The position numbers and the translations under genes are program-made. The notes under the pieces were generated by a model. The model ran no database searches and was not told where the DNA came from. It saw only the letters and a program-made list of their open reading frames with translations. Below are positions 14,995 to 23,543 of a DNA stretch of 64,000 nucleotides, piece after piece. Source of the DNA: Catalimonadaceae bacterium JC749 (GTDB lineage Bacteria; Bacteroidota; Bacteroidia; Cytophagales; Cyclobacteriaceae); the NCBI GenBank assembly GCA_021730635.1, contig JAJNNC010000001.1, forward strand, positions 620,001 to 684,000. The letters are read 5' to 3'. Numbering within the stretch: position 1 is the stretch's first letter; each line of letters starts with the position of its first letter.

Positions 14995-17790
14995 ATGAAA
15001 AGAACAACTTTTTACCTGATGGGGTGGCTGGCCTTTTTTTTGTCCTCCACCGTTTTAGCCCAAGAACCTCCTACCTTTTCTCCGGATGATATTGACATAC
15101 CGTACAAAGAATACAGGCTGGACAACGGCCTTCGGCTGATCGTCCATGAAGATCACAAAGCCCCTATTGTGGCGGTGAATGTGTGGTATCATGTAGGGTC
15201 CAAAAACGAAAAGACTGGTAAGAGTGGTTTTGCACACCTGTTTGAGCACCTCATGTTCAACGGCAGTGAAAACTTTAATGACGATTATTTTCAGGTACTG
15301 GACAGGATAGGGGCCACAGACCGTAATGGTACGACCAACGAGGACCGCACCAACTATTTTCAAAATGTGCCTACCGCCGCCCTGGACCAGATCCTTTGGC
15401 TGGAATCTGACCGTATGGGCCACTTGTTGGGTGCGATTGACTCGGCCAAACTGGATGAACAAAGGGGCGTGGTGCAAAACGAGAAACGCCAGGGAGAAAA
15501 CCAGCCTTACGGACGCCAATATGAATTGATTACAGAGTCGATCTGGCCGGAAGGGCACCCTTACTCCTGGACGGTCATTGGCTCTATGGAAGATTTGGAT
15601 GCCGCTTCGCTGGCGGATGTCAAAGAATGGTTTCAAACGTATTATGGGGCCGCCAATGCGGTGCTCTCTATCGCCGGAGATGTTGATCCGGACGAAGTGC
15701 ACGAAAAGGTAAAGAAATACTTCGGCAGCATCAGCCCTGGTCCTACGCTGGCTCGTCCGGAAGTCAACATTGCTAAAAGAACGGAAGATACCCGTCAGCG
15801 CTACGAAGACCGGGTGCCGGAAGCCCGCATTACCCAGGTATGGAATGTACCCCAATGGGGCTCTGATGAGATGGTGTACCTGGACCTGGCGTCTGACCTG
15901 CTTTCAGTAGGAAAAACCTCGCGGCTATACAAAAAGCTACAGTATGAAGATCAGTCGGTAAGTGCCATATACGCTTACATTGATCCTATGGAAATTGCCG
16001 GTACTTTCACCGTACAGGCCAACATCAAACCTGGTAAATCAGTAGTTGAGGTGGAGCAGACTATCAACCAGGTCATGGAAGAATTTATTCAAAATGGCCC
16101 TACAGAGGAAGAGATGCAACGTGTCAAATCACGGTATTTTGCGAATTTTATCCAGGGTATTGAGCGAATCGGTGGGTTCGGAGGCAAATCGGATCGGCTC
16201 GCCATGAATGCTGTGTATGGGGGTAGCCCGGATTATTATAAAAAGACACTGCAAACCGTAGCCAATGCTACGGCAGCAGATATTCAGCGCACCGTACAGG
16301 CCTGGCTGAGCAGTGGAAAACATACCCTGATCTGTACTCCTTTTCCGGAATACCAGGCTGCCAGCACAGATGCAGACCGCAGCCGGTTACCCGACATGGG
16401 TGAAGTTACCACCGGCTCATTTCCTGCCGTAGAGAGAGCTACTTTGCAGAATGGGCTGAACATCGTACTGGCCCAACGAAAAGAGGTACCCACCATTGTG
16501 ATGAACCTGCTGGTGAACGCCGGCTATGCTGCCGACCAGCTGGCCGCACCAGGAACTGCCGCTTTGGCCATGAATATGATGGATGAAGGAACCCAGGACA
16601 TGAACACCCTGGAAATCAATGAAAAACTTCAGACGCTGGGCGCTTCTATACAGGCTTATTCAGACCTGGACATGTCGTATGTGCGGATGAGCACGCTGAA
16701 GCCTACTTTAGACCAAAGCCTGGAGATCTATGCCGATGTCATCCTTAACCCTGCCTTTCCGGAAAGCGAACTGGACAGGCTAAAGAATGAACAGATAGCC
16801 GGTATCCAACGTGAAAAAGCAACCCCTTTTGCGATGGCGCTTCGGGTAGCGCCTAAACTTTTGTATGGAGAGAACCATGCCTACAGCAATCCACTGACCG
16901 GTTCCGGTTTTGAAGAAACGGTAGAGAAGCTCAAAAGAGAGAATCTGGTGGAATTTTATAACCATTGGTTCAAACCCAACAATGCTACTCTGGCAGTGGT
17001 GGGTGATATTAGCATGGATGAACTGGTGTCTACACTGGAAGAAAAGTTTGGCAACTGGAAAGAGGGAGAAGTGCCGGAAAGGAATGTAGCTACTGTGAAT
17101 GATAAAAAAGGCAATGTACTTTATCTCATGGACCGGCCTCAATCGCTGCAATCTATTGTGATTGCCGGTTATATTACCAAACCGTATGGAGAGGTCTCTG
17201 AAATTGCTTTAGAAGCCATGAATAATGTGTTGGGTGGCACATTTACCTCCCGGCTCAACATGAACCTGCGCGAAGACAAGCATTGGGCTTACGGAGCCCG
17301 CAGCCTGGTCTGGGATGCCAAAGGACAACGCCCCTTCCTGGCATATGCTCCGGTACAAACGGATAAAACGACCGAGTCCATACAGGAGGTGAAGAAAGAA
17401 CTGACTAATTTTGTAGGCGATCAGCCCATTACGCAGCAAGAGTTTGACAAAACACAAAACAATACGGTACTTCAGCTGCCCGGCCGTTGGGAAACCAACA
17501 ATGCCATTGGTTCTTCACTTACCGATATGGTCAAGTATGGGCTGGAGGATGATTACTTTCAAACCTACGGGGATCGGGTAAAGAACATGAGCCTGGAAGA
17601 CGTCAAGCAGGTAAGCCAGACCATGGTACACCCTCAACAGGTACAATGGTTTGTGGTGGGTGACAAGGAAAAAGTACTGGAAGGATTGCAGGGAGCCGGC
17701 TTCGATGATATTATCATGATCGATGCTGACGGCAATATCCTGGAGCCTGCGGCTAAAATCAATGTGGAAAGGCAGGGAGGAAACGAGTAA
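14995..17790 (+). CDS. M16-family zinc metallopeptidase (two-domain, pitrilysin-like)
   Basis: 931 residues with a signal peptide (1-23, ending VLAQ). The first M16 domain has the inverted zinc motif HxxEH at residues 81-85 (H81, E84, H85 in 'FAHLFEHLMF') and the distal Glu in 'VVQNEKRQ' (~E163), so it should be catalytically active. Residues ~475-930 form the second M16 half ('ATLQNGLNIVLAQRKEVPTIVMNLLVNAGY'), which lacks the zinc motif, as usual. Two-domain exported M16 enzymes are frequent in Bacteroidota and degrade or process peptides in the periplasm. The gene is monocistronic, followed by a strong hairpin. Confidence 0.9.
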   Translation: MKRTTFYLMGWLAFFLSSTVLAQEPPTFSPDDIDIPYKEYRLDNGLRLIVHEDHKAPIVAVNVWYHVGSKNEKTGKSGFAHLFEHLMFNGSENFNDDYFQVLDRIGATDRNGTTNEDRTNYFQNVPTAALDQILWLESDRMGHLLGAIDSAKLDEQRGVVQNEKRQGENQPYGRQYELITESIWPEGHPYSWTVIGSMEDLDAASLADVKEWFQTYYGAANAVLSIAGDVDPDEVHEKVKKYFGSISPGPTLARPEVNIAKRTEDTRQRYEDRVPEARITQVWNVPQWGSDEMVYLDLASDLLSVGKTSRLYKKLQYEDQSVSAIYAYIDPMEIAGTFTVQANIKPGKSVVEVEQTINQVMEEFIQNGPTEEEMQRVKSRYFANFIQGIERIGGFGGKSDRLAMNAVYGGSPDYYKKTLQTVANATAADIQRTVQAWLSSGKHTLICTPFPEYQAASTDADRSRLPDMGEVTTGSFPAVERATLQNGLNIVLAQRKEVPTIVMNLLVNAGYAADQLAAPGTAALAMNMMDEGTQDMNTLEINEKLQTLGASIQAYSDLDMSYVRMSTLKPTLDQSLEIYADVILNPAFPESELDRLKNEQIAGIQREKATPFAMALRVAPKLLYGENHAYSNPLTGSGFEETVEKLKRENLVEFYNHWFKPNNATLAVVGDISMDELVSTLEEKFGNWKEGEVPERNVATVNDKKGNVLYLMDRPQSLQSIVIAGYITKPYGEVSEIALEAMNNVLGGTFTSRLNMNLREDKHWAYGARSLVWDAKGQRPFLAYAPVQTDKTTESIQEVKKELTNFVGDQPITQQEFDKTQNNTVLQLPGRWETNNAIGSSLTDMVKYGLEDDYFQTYGDRVKNMSLEDVKQVSQTMVHPQQVQWFVVGDKEKVLEGLQGAGFDDIIMIDADGNILEPAAKINVERQGGNE

Positions 17791-17808
17791 AACAACCTTA
17801 TCGTAGTG

Positions 17809-17850
17809 AATTTTGATGAGTAAGCTACTCCTGCTTGCTCATCAGAATTT
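17809..17850 (+). terminator. Strong hairpin after the M16 peptidase gene
   Basis: A 17-bp stem (AATTTTGATGAGTAAGC against GCTTGCTCATCAGAATT, all pairs allowed with G-U) closes a seven-base loop, 19 bases past the stop codon. It lacks a T tract, so it may act as an mRNA 3' stabiliser or a factor-dependent terminator. Confidence 0.5.
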
Positions 17851-18030
17851 GTTACCCGTTGCCGGTTGGCCTTATCAGCTTTTCCCGTTTCAGAAGAAGA
17901 GAAGTTTTTTTAGACAAGACTGCGTCTTGTGGGTTGTAAAACAAAGAATTTATTACATGCCGTAGGTTTTCCTGAAAGCCCATCGTGTTTTCAGGTGGAA
18001 GGAAACTAGCTTTGCCGGAAAACCACAGGT

Positions 18031-18669
18031 ATGTATTCCAAAACCTTCTTGCTGTCTTGTATCATAGGGCTTTCTTTTGCCTGTACAGCTCCCAAATTAG
18101 TACCCCATCCCAGCGCTACCATCCACCGACTGGGTATTTGTGTGGAGTATGACCCTATGATGCCCCAGACGTTTCAGAGCTTATTTGACCGGCAGCTTCA
18201 GGATTTTATCATCCGGTATAACAGCGACAACCCCAGATTCCTGCTGGAGACCTGTGCTGATCCGGAAGTGGAGTCGCTCAGGCTCTACATATCTGGCACT
18301 AAACTGGTGGGCTCCGGACGGCAAACAGCAGGTATTGTGCTCAGCGCCGTTGGGCTGACGCTACCTTTTGTCCTGGTGACTTCCGGATTACCTGCCTATG
18401 CAGGCTTCTGCTACTTTCCCCAGAATATTTCAAAAGTAAAGCTGTCTTTGTCTGATGATATCAGCGCTATGGAAGACCACTGGACCAAAAGAATGTTTTT
18501 CAACCCGGCTTTTCTGATGACCATGCAAAAGCAACTGTACAGACACACCCAGAAATTCGACTGGTTTTTAGAAAACACGCTGGTAGAATTAGAACATAGC
18601 TATCAGAAACACCACAGGAAAGAAGTGCCAGGCTTTATTTCGAAGGCTGCCCCGAAAACCCAACCATAA
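18031..18669 (+). CDS. Putative lipoprotein of unknown function
   Basis: 212 residues. The N-terminus ends in a lipobox (L-S-F-A-C at residues 14-18) followed by polar residues, so it is probably lipid-anchored. A Gly/Ala/Val-rich hydrophobic stretch at ~90-125 ('QTAGIVLSAVGLTLPFVLVTSGLPAYAGF') could be a membrane hairpin. No family recognised. The gene stands alone between the M16 peptidase and a converging CheB-type gene. Confidence 0.6.
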   Translation: MYSKTFLLSCIIGLSFACTAPKLVPHPSATIHRLGICVEYDPMMPQTFQSLFDRQLQDFIIRYNSDNPRFLLETCADPEVESLRLYISGTKLVGSGRQTAGIVLSAVGLTLPFVLVTSGLPAYAGFCYFPQNISKVKLSLSDDISAMEDHWTKRMFFNPAFLMTMQKQLYRHTQKFDWFLENTLVELEHSYQKHHRKEVPGFISKAAPKTQP

Positions 18670-18708
18670 ACCGGATTTTCCAAACCCTCTGTTTGTCTAT
18701 GCTATTAG

Positions 18709-19329
18709 CTACCGGGAAGCAGTTTTTAGAGACGATGGTTGCCATCCTCCCTTTTTTACTTTCAAGAACATATTCAGCGCATGAGACATCTCGACGGGTG
18801 TTAGAATAAAATCGGGGTGATCTTTGGCCACGATAGAAAACGGCATGCCATCAAAGGTTGCGGATTCCGGTTTTTGCACCATCACAATACCTCCATGTTC
18901 CTCAATGGCATAGACACCCTTCAATCCATCTTCACCCGTGCCCGATAGAATAATACCTATACTTCGCTGCTCAAACTGTTGTGCTAAAGAGCTGAAAAAA
19001 ATATCTATCGTACGGTTGATCACATGATCGTTGGGTCGGGGTTCTACATGAAGCTTTCCCTGATGGACAGTCATCAGCATGCCGGCGGGCAACAGATAAC
19101 AATGATTGGGTTCCAGTCTTTGTCCCGTCTTCCCCCACGATACCTGTAGAGAAGTAGCTCTGGCTACTACCTTATCCAAATGGCTTTTCGCTTCTTTAGG
19201 CAAGTGACTTATCACGACAAAAGCAGCACCGGGACTTTGGGGTAAGTTAGACAACAGGTCAGTCAGAGCAGAAATCCCTCCTGCAGAAAGGCCGATGCCT
19301 ACCACATAAAAATCAGATCGCTGGTTCAT
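18709..19329 (-). CDS. Stand-alone CheB-type protein-glutamate methylesterase domain
   Basis: 206 residues covering only the CheB catalytic domain. The triad is visible: Ser15 in 'GLSAGG', His42 in 'VISHLP' and Asp134 in 'LSGTGEDG'. The receiver domain that normally precedes and inhibits CheB is absent. No other chemotaxis gene is nearby. In Bacteroidota such single-domain CheB proteins usually sit near sensor kinases or CheR genes rather than flagellar loci. The role here is therefore unclear; it may act on another receptor or be an orphan. Confidence 0.85.
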   Translation of the reverse strand: MNQRSDFYVVGIGLSAGGISALTDLLSNLPQSPGAAFVVISHLPKEAKSHLDKVVARATSLQVSWGKTGQRLEPNHCYLLPAGMLMTVHQGKLHVEPRPNDHVINRTIDIFFSSLAQQFEQRSIGIILSGTGEDGLKGVYAIEEHGGIVMVQKPESATFDGMPFSIVAKDHPDFILTPVEMSHALNMFLKVKKGGWQPSSLKTASR

Positions 19330-19438
19330 CTGAAATAATATTAATCTCTATTGGCAAAACCAGAATCCGGGCAAACTGTTTGACAACAGGTGCTCCGTGA
19401 GGTTCATCATGCAGGCCTCATTGTCTTTCATCAAGCGG

Positions 19439-20755
19439 TTAACGCCCACTGGCCTCTTCAGAAAACAGCTGATCCAGCAGCCATTGATCGGTCATGGCAT
19501 ACTGTTCGGGATAGGCCCAATGAGCGGCATCCTGAGCCAGCAGTAGTTGTTTGGGTGCTGTAATGACATTATACGCCGCGTACATGGAAGTAGGTGGACA
19601 CACATTATCATTGAAGCCCCAGGAGTAATAGCCAGGGACTTTCACATGCCGGGCGAAGTTAACCACATCATAATACCGGGAGGTTTCTATTTTATCGTCT
19701 TTCACATTGAAATCTTTATTATCGGGTGAAAACATATGAGGCCACCCTCCGGCACGTCCTTCCAGGTAGCCAGTCAGGTCGCACAAGGCCGGATAATAGG
19801 GCACCAGCCATTTCACCCGGTCATCCAGGGCTGTGGTGACAATAGAAAGAGCCCCTCCCTGGCTTCCTCCTTTCACCGCTAATCGCTCTCCATCGAACTG
19901 TGGCAGACTAAAGATATAGTCGATGGCTCTGACACAACCCAGGTATACTCTTTTGTAGTAGTAATGATCTTTATTGTCCAGATTATAAACCCAATACCCA
20001 GCCACAGCGCTGCGCATCATATTGTCGTACACACTTTTGTCCATGGTAACTGGTACGCCATGAATGCCGATCTGAAAAGTGATTACACCTTTTTCTGCTA
20101 AGGCTATGTCTCCATTGTAAGGTCGAGCCCCAGCACCCGGCACCTCCAGGACAGCCGGATAAGTGCCTTCTTTTTTCGGAACCGCCAGGATACCATATAA
20201 TCTGGAGCCGGGCTGGAAATTCTGCAAACTGACATGATACACGTTCACAGTTTCCGTACATCGCTCAGGGAGTAAGGTCATATGGGCATCCATGGGTATC
20301 TGGGCAGCTTCCGCCTTGGCACTGTCCCAGAAGGCCACAAAATCTTCAGGTTCAGTAGTGGTAGGCTGAATCTCAAGCGGATCAAAGCCGGCTGTCCCAT
20401 AGCCTTCATATTCTTTTCCCTCTACCGTCACATAGGCAGTACACCGCAGAAAACCCGGTTGCTTTAGGGTACCTCCTTTTACCGTTACTGCTCCTTCTTT
20501 CAGATTCAATGTTTTGGAAAGGGTAGGTTCCATTTTCTCCAGCCCTATTTCATAACGGACTTCCACATTGGGCATAGGATTTCCGAACTGCATCACACTG
20601 ATCTTAAAATTCACAGGGTCACCCACCTGGTAGGTCCAGTCCGTACGGTCCGGAGCTACCACCACCTCCACATATTTTTCTGAAGGTTGGGTCAAGCCCT
20701 GAGAAATCCAAACTATAACAAAAATAAGGCTGAGTGTACAGGATCGTAAGTGCAT
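19439..20755 (-). CDS. Secreted acetyl xylan esterase-like alpha/beta hydrolase
   Basis: The ATG at 20755 is chosen because it starts a signal peptide (MHLRSCTLSLIF...GLTQ); an in-frame ATG at 20788 would add 11 residues before it. Residues ~25-130 are an Ig-like N-terminal domain. The catalytic domain matches the acetyl xylan esterase/cephalosporin-C deacetylase family: 'EVPGAGARPYNGD', the nucleophile Ser in 'KGGSQGG' (~residue 298 from this start), Asp in 'FNDNVCPP' and His in 'DAAHWAYP'. Likely substrate: acetylated polysaccharides. The gene stands alone downstream of the permease operon, 67 bp after its stop. Confidence 0.85.
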   Translation of the reverse strand: MHLRSCTLSLIFVIVWISQGLTQPSEKYVEVVVAPDRTDWTYQVGDPVNFKISVMQFGNPMPNVEVRYEIGLEKMEPTLSKTLNLKEGAVTVKGGTLKQPGFLRCTAYVTVEGKEYEGYGTAGFDPLEIQPTTTEPEDFVAFWDSAKAEAAQIPMDAHMTLLPERCTETVNVYHVSLQNFQPGSRLYGILAVPKKEGTYPAVLEVPGAGARPYNGDIALAEKGVITFQIGIHGVPVTMDKSVYDNMMRSAVAGYWVYNLDNKDHYYYKRVYLGCVRAIDYIFSLPQFDGERLAVKGGSQGGALSIVTTALDDRVKWLVPYYPALCDLTGYLEGRAGGWPHMFSPDNKDFNVKDDKIETSRYYDVVNFARHVKVPGYYSWGFNDNVCPPTSMYAAYNVITAPKQLLLAQDAAHWAYPEQYAMTDQWLLDQLFSEEASGR

Positions 20756-20822
20756 AAGAATAGTGTTAGGTTGTGCGCGAACGAACAAAAATAGAACTTT
20801 TGCTGATTTCTACAATCCCGGT

Positions 20823-23495
20823 TTATTCATCCCGTAAAGAATTTACCGGATTGGAGGTAGCCGCTTTCATGGATTGATAGGCGATGGTCAGACCGGCTAC
20901 TACTGCAAGAATAACCCCTGCCCACAAAAACACGGGTAGCTGCAAGGTTATCCGATAGGCAAAGTCGGCCAGCCATCGATTCATCATCCAGTAAGAAACC
21001 GGCATGGCAATGACAAAGGCTATGGCAATGAGCCCCAGAAATTCTTTGTAAGACAAAGAAACCACCTGCCATACCGTAGCCCCCAACACCTTGCGAATGC
21101 CTATCTCTTTCGTTTTTCTGCTCATAGATAAGGTAACTAAGCCAAACAAGCCCAGGCAGGAGATGAAAATACCCAAAGCAGTCGTAATACTCAGGATGGT
21201 ACCTAAGCGCTGTTCCTGGCGATATTGTGCTTCAATGCTCTGATCTACAAAAGAAAAATCAAAGGGCTGACCGGGTGCTACTTCCTGCCAGACATCCTGT
21301 ATTTGTGCCATTGTCTGCGGCAAGGCTTTGGATTTCACTTTGATGGATAGTTTTGGGGCAGGGCTATCTTCAAAATTGATATTTTCTATGTTATTGAAAA
21401 TACCCTCCGGATTGATGACCAATAGCATAGGTTGTACTGCTGTATGCAACGACTGATGGTGAAAGTCTTGCAGTACGCCAATCACTTGATACTCCTGAAA
21501 AGGGGGAGGCAAGGTACTTCCTACCGGATCATCCAGGTTAAAAGCTTGGGCAAACGTTTCATTCACCAACACAGCCGAACGGGCATCTCCTCCGCTTTCC
21601 TCGACAAAGTTTCTTCCCTCTACCACCTGTAGGCCATAGGTTTTGACAAAATCAGGGTCTACCACATTCATACCGAACTCACGGTACTGATCGTCTGGTG
21701 TGGTGTATCCTACCTCTATCCACCCTGCCTGCCCAAAGGTAAACAGGGAGGCTGTGACTTCCTTTACTTCCGGAATACGGGCTAATGCCTCTTCTACTAT
21801 TTGTTTTTTCTGATGGCTTTCATTCAAAACTTTCTCTATCCCATTGTTTAAACGGCTTTCCAGATTTTGCGGAACCACTACAATCTGTTCCCGATCAAAA
21901 CCCAGATTTTTATCCTGTAGATAGTTGAGCTGCTGCTTCATGATCAGCGTGCCGATGATCAGGATGGCTGCCAGTACAAACTGAAAGGCCACCATGGCTT
22001 TCCGAAGTGTCTCCCGGCTATAACCCATGCTGATCCTGCCCCGAAGGGCCAGCAAAGGCGAAAAGCCTGATAACAACAGGGCGGGGTAAACGCCGGCGAG
22101 AAAGCCCATCAGCAATACCAGACTTATCATGAATAAAAGGTTACTGAGGGAAAGTGCCAGAGAAAGCGATTTACCGGCCAGTTGGTTAAAAACCGGCAGC
22201 AGGAGCATCACCAACAAGACGCCCAACAGCGTGGCGATCAGCGTAGTCAGCAGCGCCTCACTCCAAAACTGAGACATCAGTTGCTGCCGTTCGGCACCGA
22301 CTACCTTTCTGACGCCTACTTCTTTGGCACGACTCAGGGAACGCCCTACAGCCAGCGTGACAAAATTGATACAAGCCACTACCAGAATCAGCAGTGCTAT
22401 TCCCGAGAGAATATACACATATTTCCAATCGCTGACCGCGACACGGCCTTGTGGAATCGATGCATTTAAATGGATATCGGTCAAGGGTTGTAATCCTACG
22501 ATGTATTCTCCAGGTTTGAATTTTTCGCCCAATACCTGCTCAACCATGGAAGGCAACTTCGCTTCCACTTCCGGCCCTGAAGTCTTATCCTGTAGAAGCA
22601 CGTAGGTTTCCACACTTACATTATACCAGCTTTCCCTGGCTCTTTCACTGGTGAAATATTTACTGTTTTCAAAAGAAATGAGCATATTATATTGCTGGCT
22701 CACATTGGCTGGAGGGTCTGCTACCACACCCGCCACTGTATATTCTTGAAACGCATCGCCTACTCTGATTGTTAATGTCTTGCCGACAGGATCTTGCTCA
22801 CCAAAGTATTTATGGGCATACGATTGGGTAAGTATGAGGTCCTGCATGTTGTGCAGTGCTACCTGACCACGCAATACCTGGGCATCAAACACCTTAAAAA
22901 AGGCAGCATCAACATAGAGCACGTTTTCGCTCTGGGTATCCTCTCCCTTTTTGATCTGGGTAGTAAAATCACCGATACGGACGGCAGCAGCAATTTCTGA
23001 AAAGCTGTTTTGTAAGGCTGGTCCCAGCGGAATAGGTGTATAGGTATTGAAAAACTGTTCATCCGGCCCATAGTCTTCTTTTACCCAGGCACGGTATATC
23101 CTGTCGGCTTGTACATAAGAACGATCAAAGGAAAGTTCATCTTTGACATACAGCCAGATGAGAGCACAAAAAGCGAAGCTCACCATCAATCCGGCAATAT
23201 TGATGGCCGCATATAAACGGTGCTTGAGCATGTTGCGGTAAGCAACTTTACAATAATTTTTAAACATTACGGTATGGTTGGTGGTGTGATATTTTCTTTT
23301 TCCTAAAAAGGCTGGCTGACAGAACATCAGCACGTTGAGCCAGTAGCGTACTTTGGCTTTCGTCACGCCTAGCTTTTCCGCTCTTCGCTGATACAATTCA
23401 TGCAAATCGCCCTGAATCTCATCCAGCAAATCCGGATTACAGTACCAGGATAGCAGACGATCTGCCAAACGGGGGGGCTGCAGTTTCTTCTTCAT
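20823..23495 (-). CDS. FtsX/MacB-type permease with permease prefix domain 2 (fourth of the PadR operon)
   Basis: 890 residues. Residues 1-~75 are the cytoplasmic 'permease prefix domain 2' ('LADRLLSWYCNPDLLDEIQGDLHELYQRRAEKLGV'), the most divergent of the four prefixes here. A membrane helix at ~97-118 is followed by a MacB-type periplasmic domain, a three-helix FtsX core with 'SRAKEVGVRKVVGA' (~388), a second helix plus periplasmic domain, and a second FtsX core with 'RKTKEIGIRKVLGA' (~793). It ends with the usual 'NPVNSLRDE'. This is a double-length permease without its own ATPase. It follows the third permease after 48 bases, the only loose junction in the operon. Confidence 0.9.
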   Translation of the reverse strand: MKKKLQPPRLADRLLSWYCNPDLLDEIQGDLHELYQRRAEKLGVTKAKVRYWLNVLMFCQPAFLGKRKYHTTNHTVMFKNYCKVAYRNMLKHRLYAAINIAGLMVSFAFCALIWLYVKDELSFDRSYVQADRIYRAWVKEDYGPDEQFFNTYTPIPLGPALQNSFSEIAAAVRIGDFTTQIKKGEDTQSENVLYVDAAFFKVFDAQVLRGQVALHNMQDLILTQSYAHKYFGEQDPVGKTLTIRVGDAFQEYTVAGVVADPPANVSQQYNMLISFENSKYFTSERARESWYNVSVETYVLLQDKTSGPEVEAKLPSMVEQVLGEKFKPGEYIVGLQPLTDIHLNASIPQGRVAVSDWKYVYILSGIALLILVVACINFVTLAVGRSLSRAKEVGVRKVVGAERQQLMSQFWSEALLTTLIATLLGVLLVMLLLPVFNQLAGKSLSLALSLSNLLFMISLVLLMGFLAGVYPALLLSGFSPLLALRGRISMGYSRETLRKAMVAFQFVLAAILIIGTLIMKQQLNYLQDKNLGFDREQIVVVPQNLESRLNNGIEKVLNESHQKKQIVEEALARIPEVKEVTASLFTFGQAGWIEVGYTTPDDQYREFGMNVVDPDFVKTYGLQVVEGRNFVEESGGDARSAVLVNETFAQAFNLDDPVGSTLPPPFQEYQVIGVLQDFHHQSLHTAVQPMLLVINPEGIFNNIENINFEDSPAPKLSIKVKSKALPQTMAQIQDVWQEVAPGQPFDFSFVDQSIEAQYRQEQRLGTILSITTALGIFISCLGLFGLVTLSMSRKTKEIGIRKVLGATVWQVVSLSYKEFLGLIAIAFVIAMPVSYWMMNRWLADFAYRITLQLPVFLWAGVILAVVAGLTIAYQSMKAATSNPVNSLRDE

Positions 23496-23543
23496 TATGA
23501 GTTAAAGCACTTTTAGCTATACTGTCCATGTAACCCTGACGCT

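Noticed and set aside
15055-15855. 266-codon antisense frame opposite the M16 peptidase
   Set aside because: The sense strand carries the HxxEH zinc motif and continues for 931 residues; the antisense frame has no recognisable domain.
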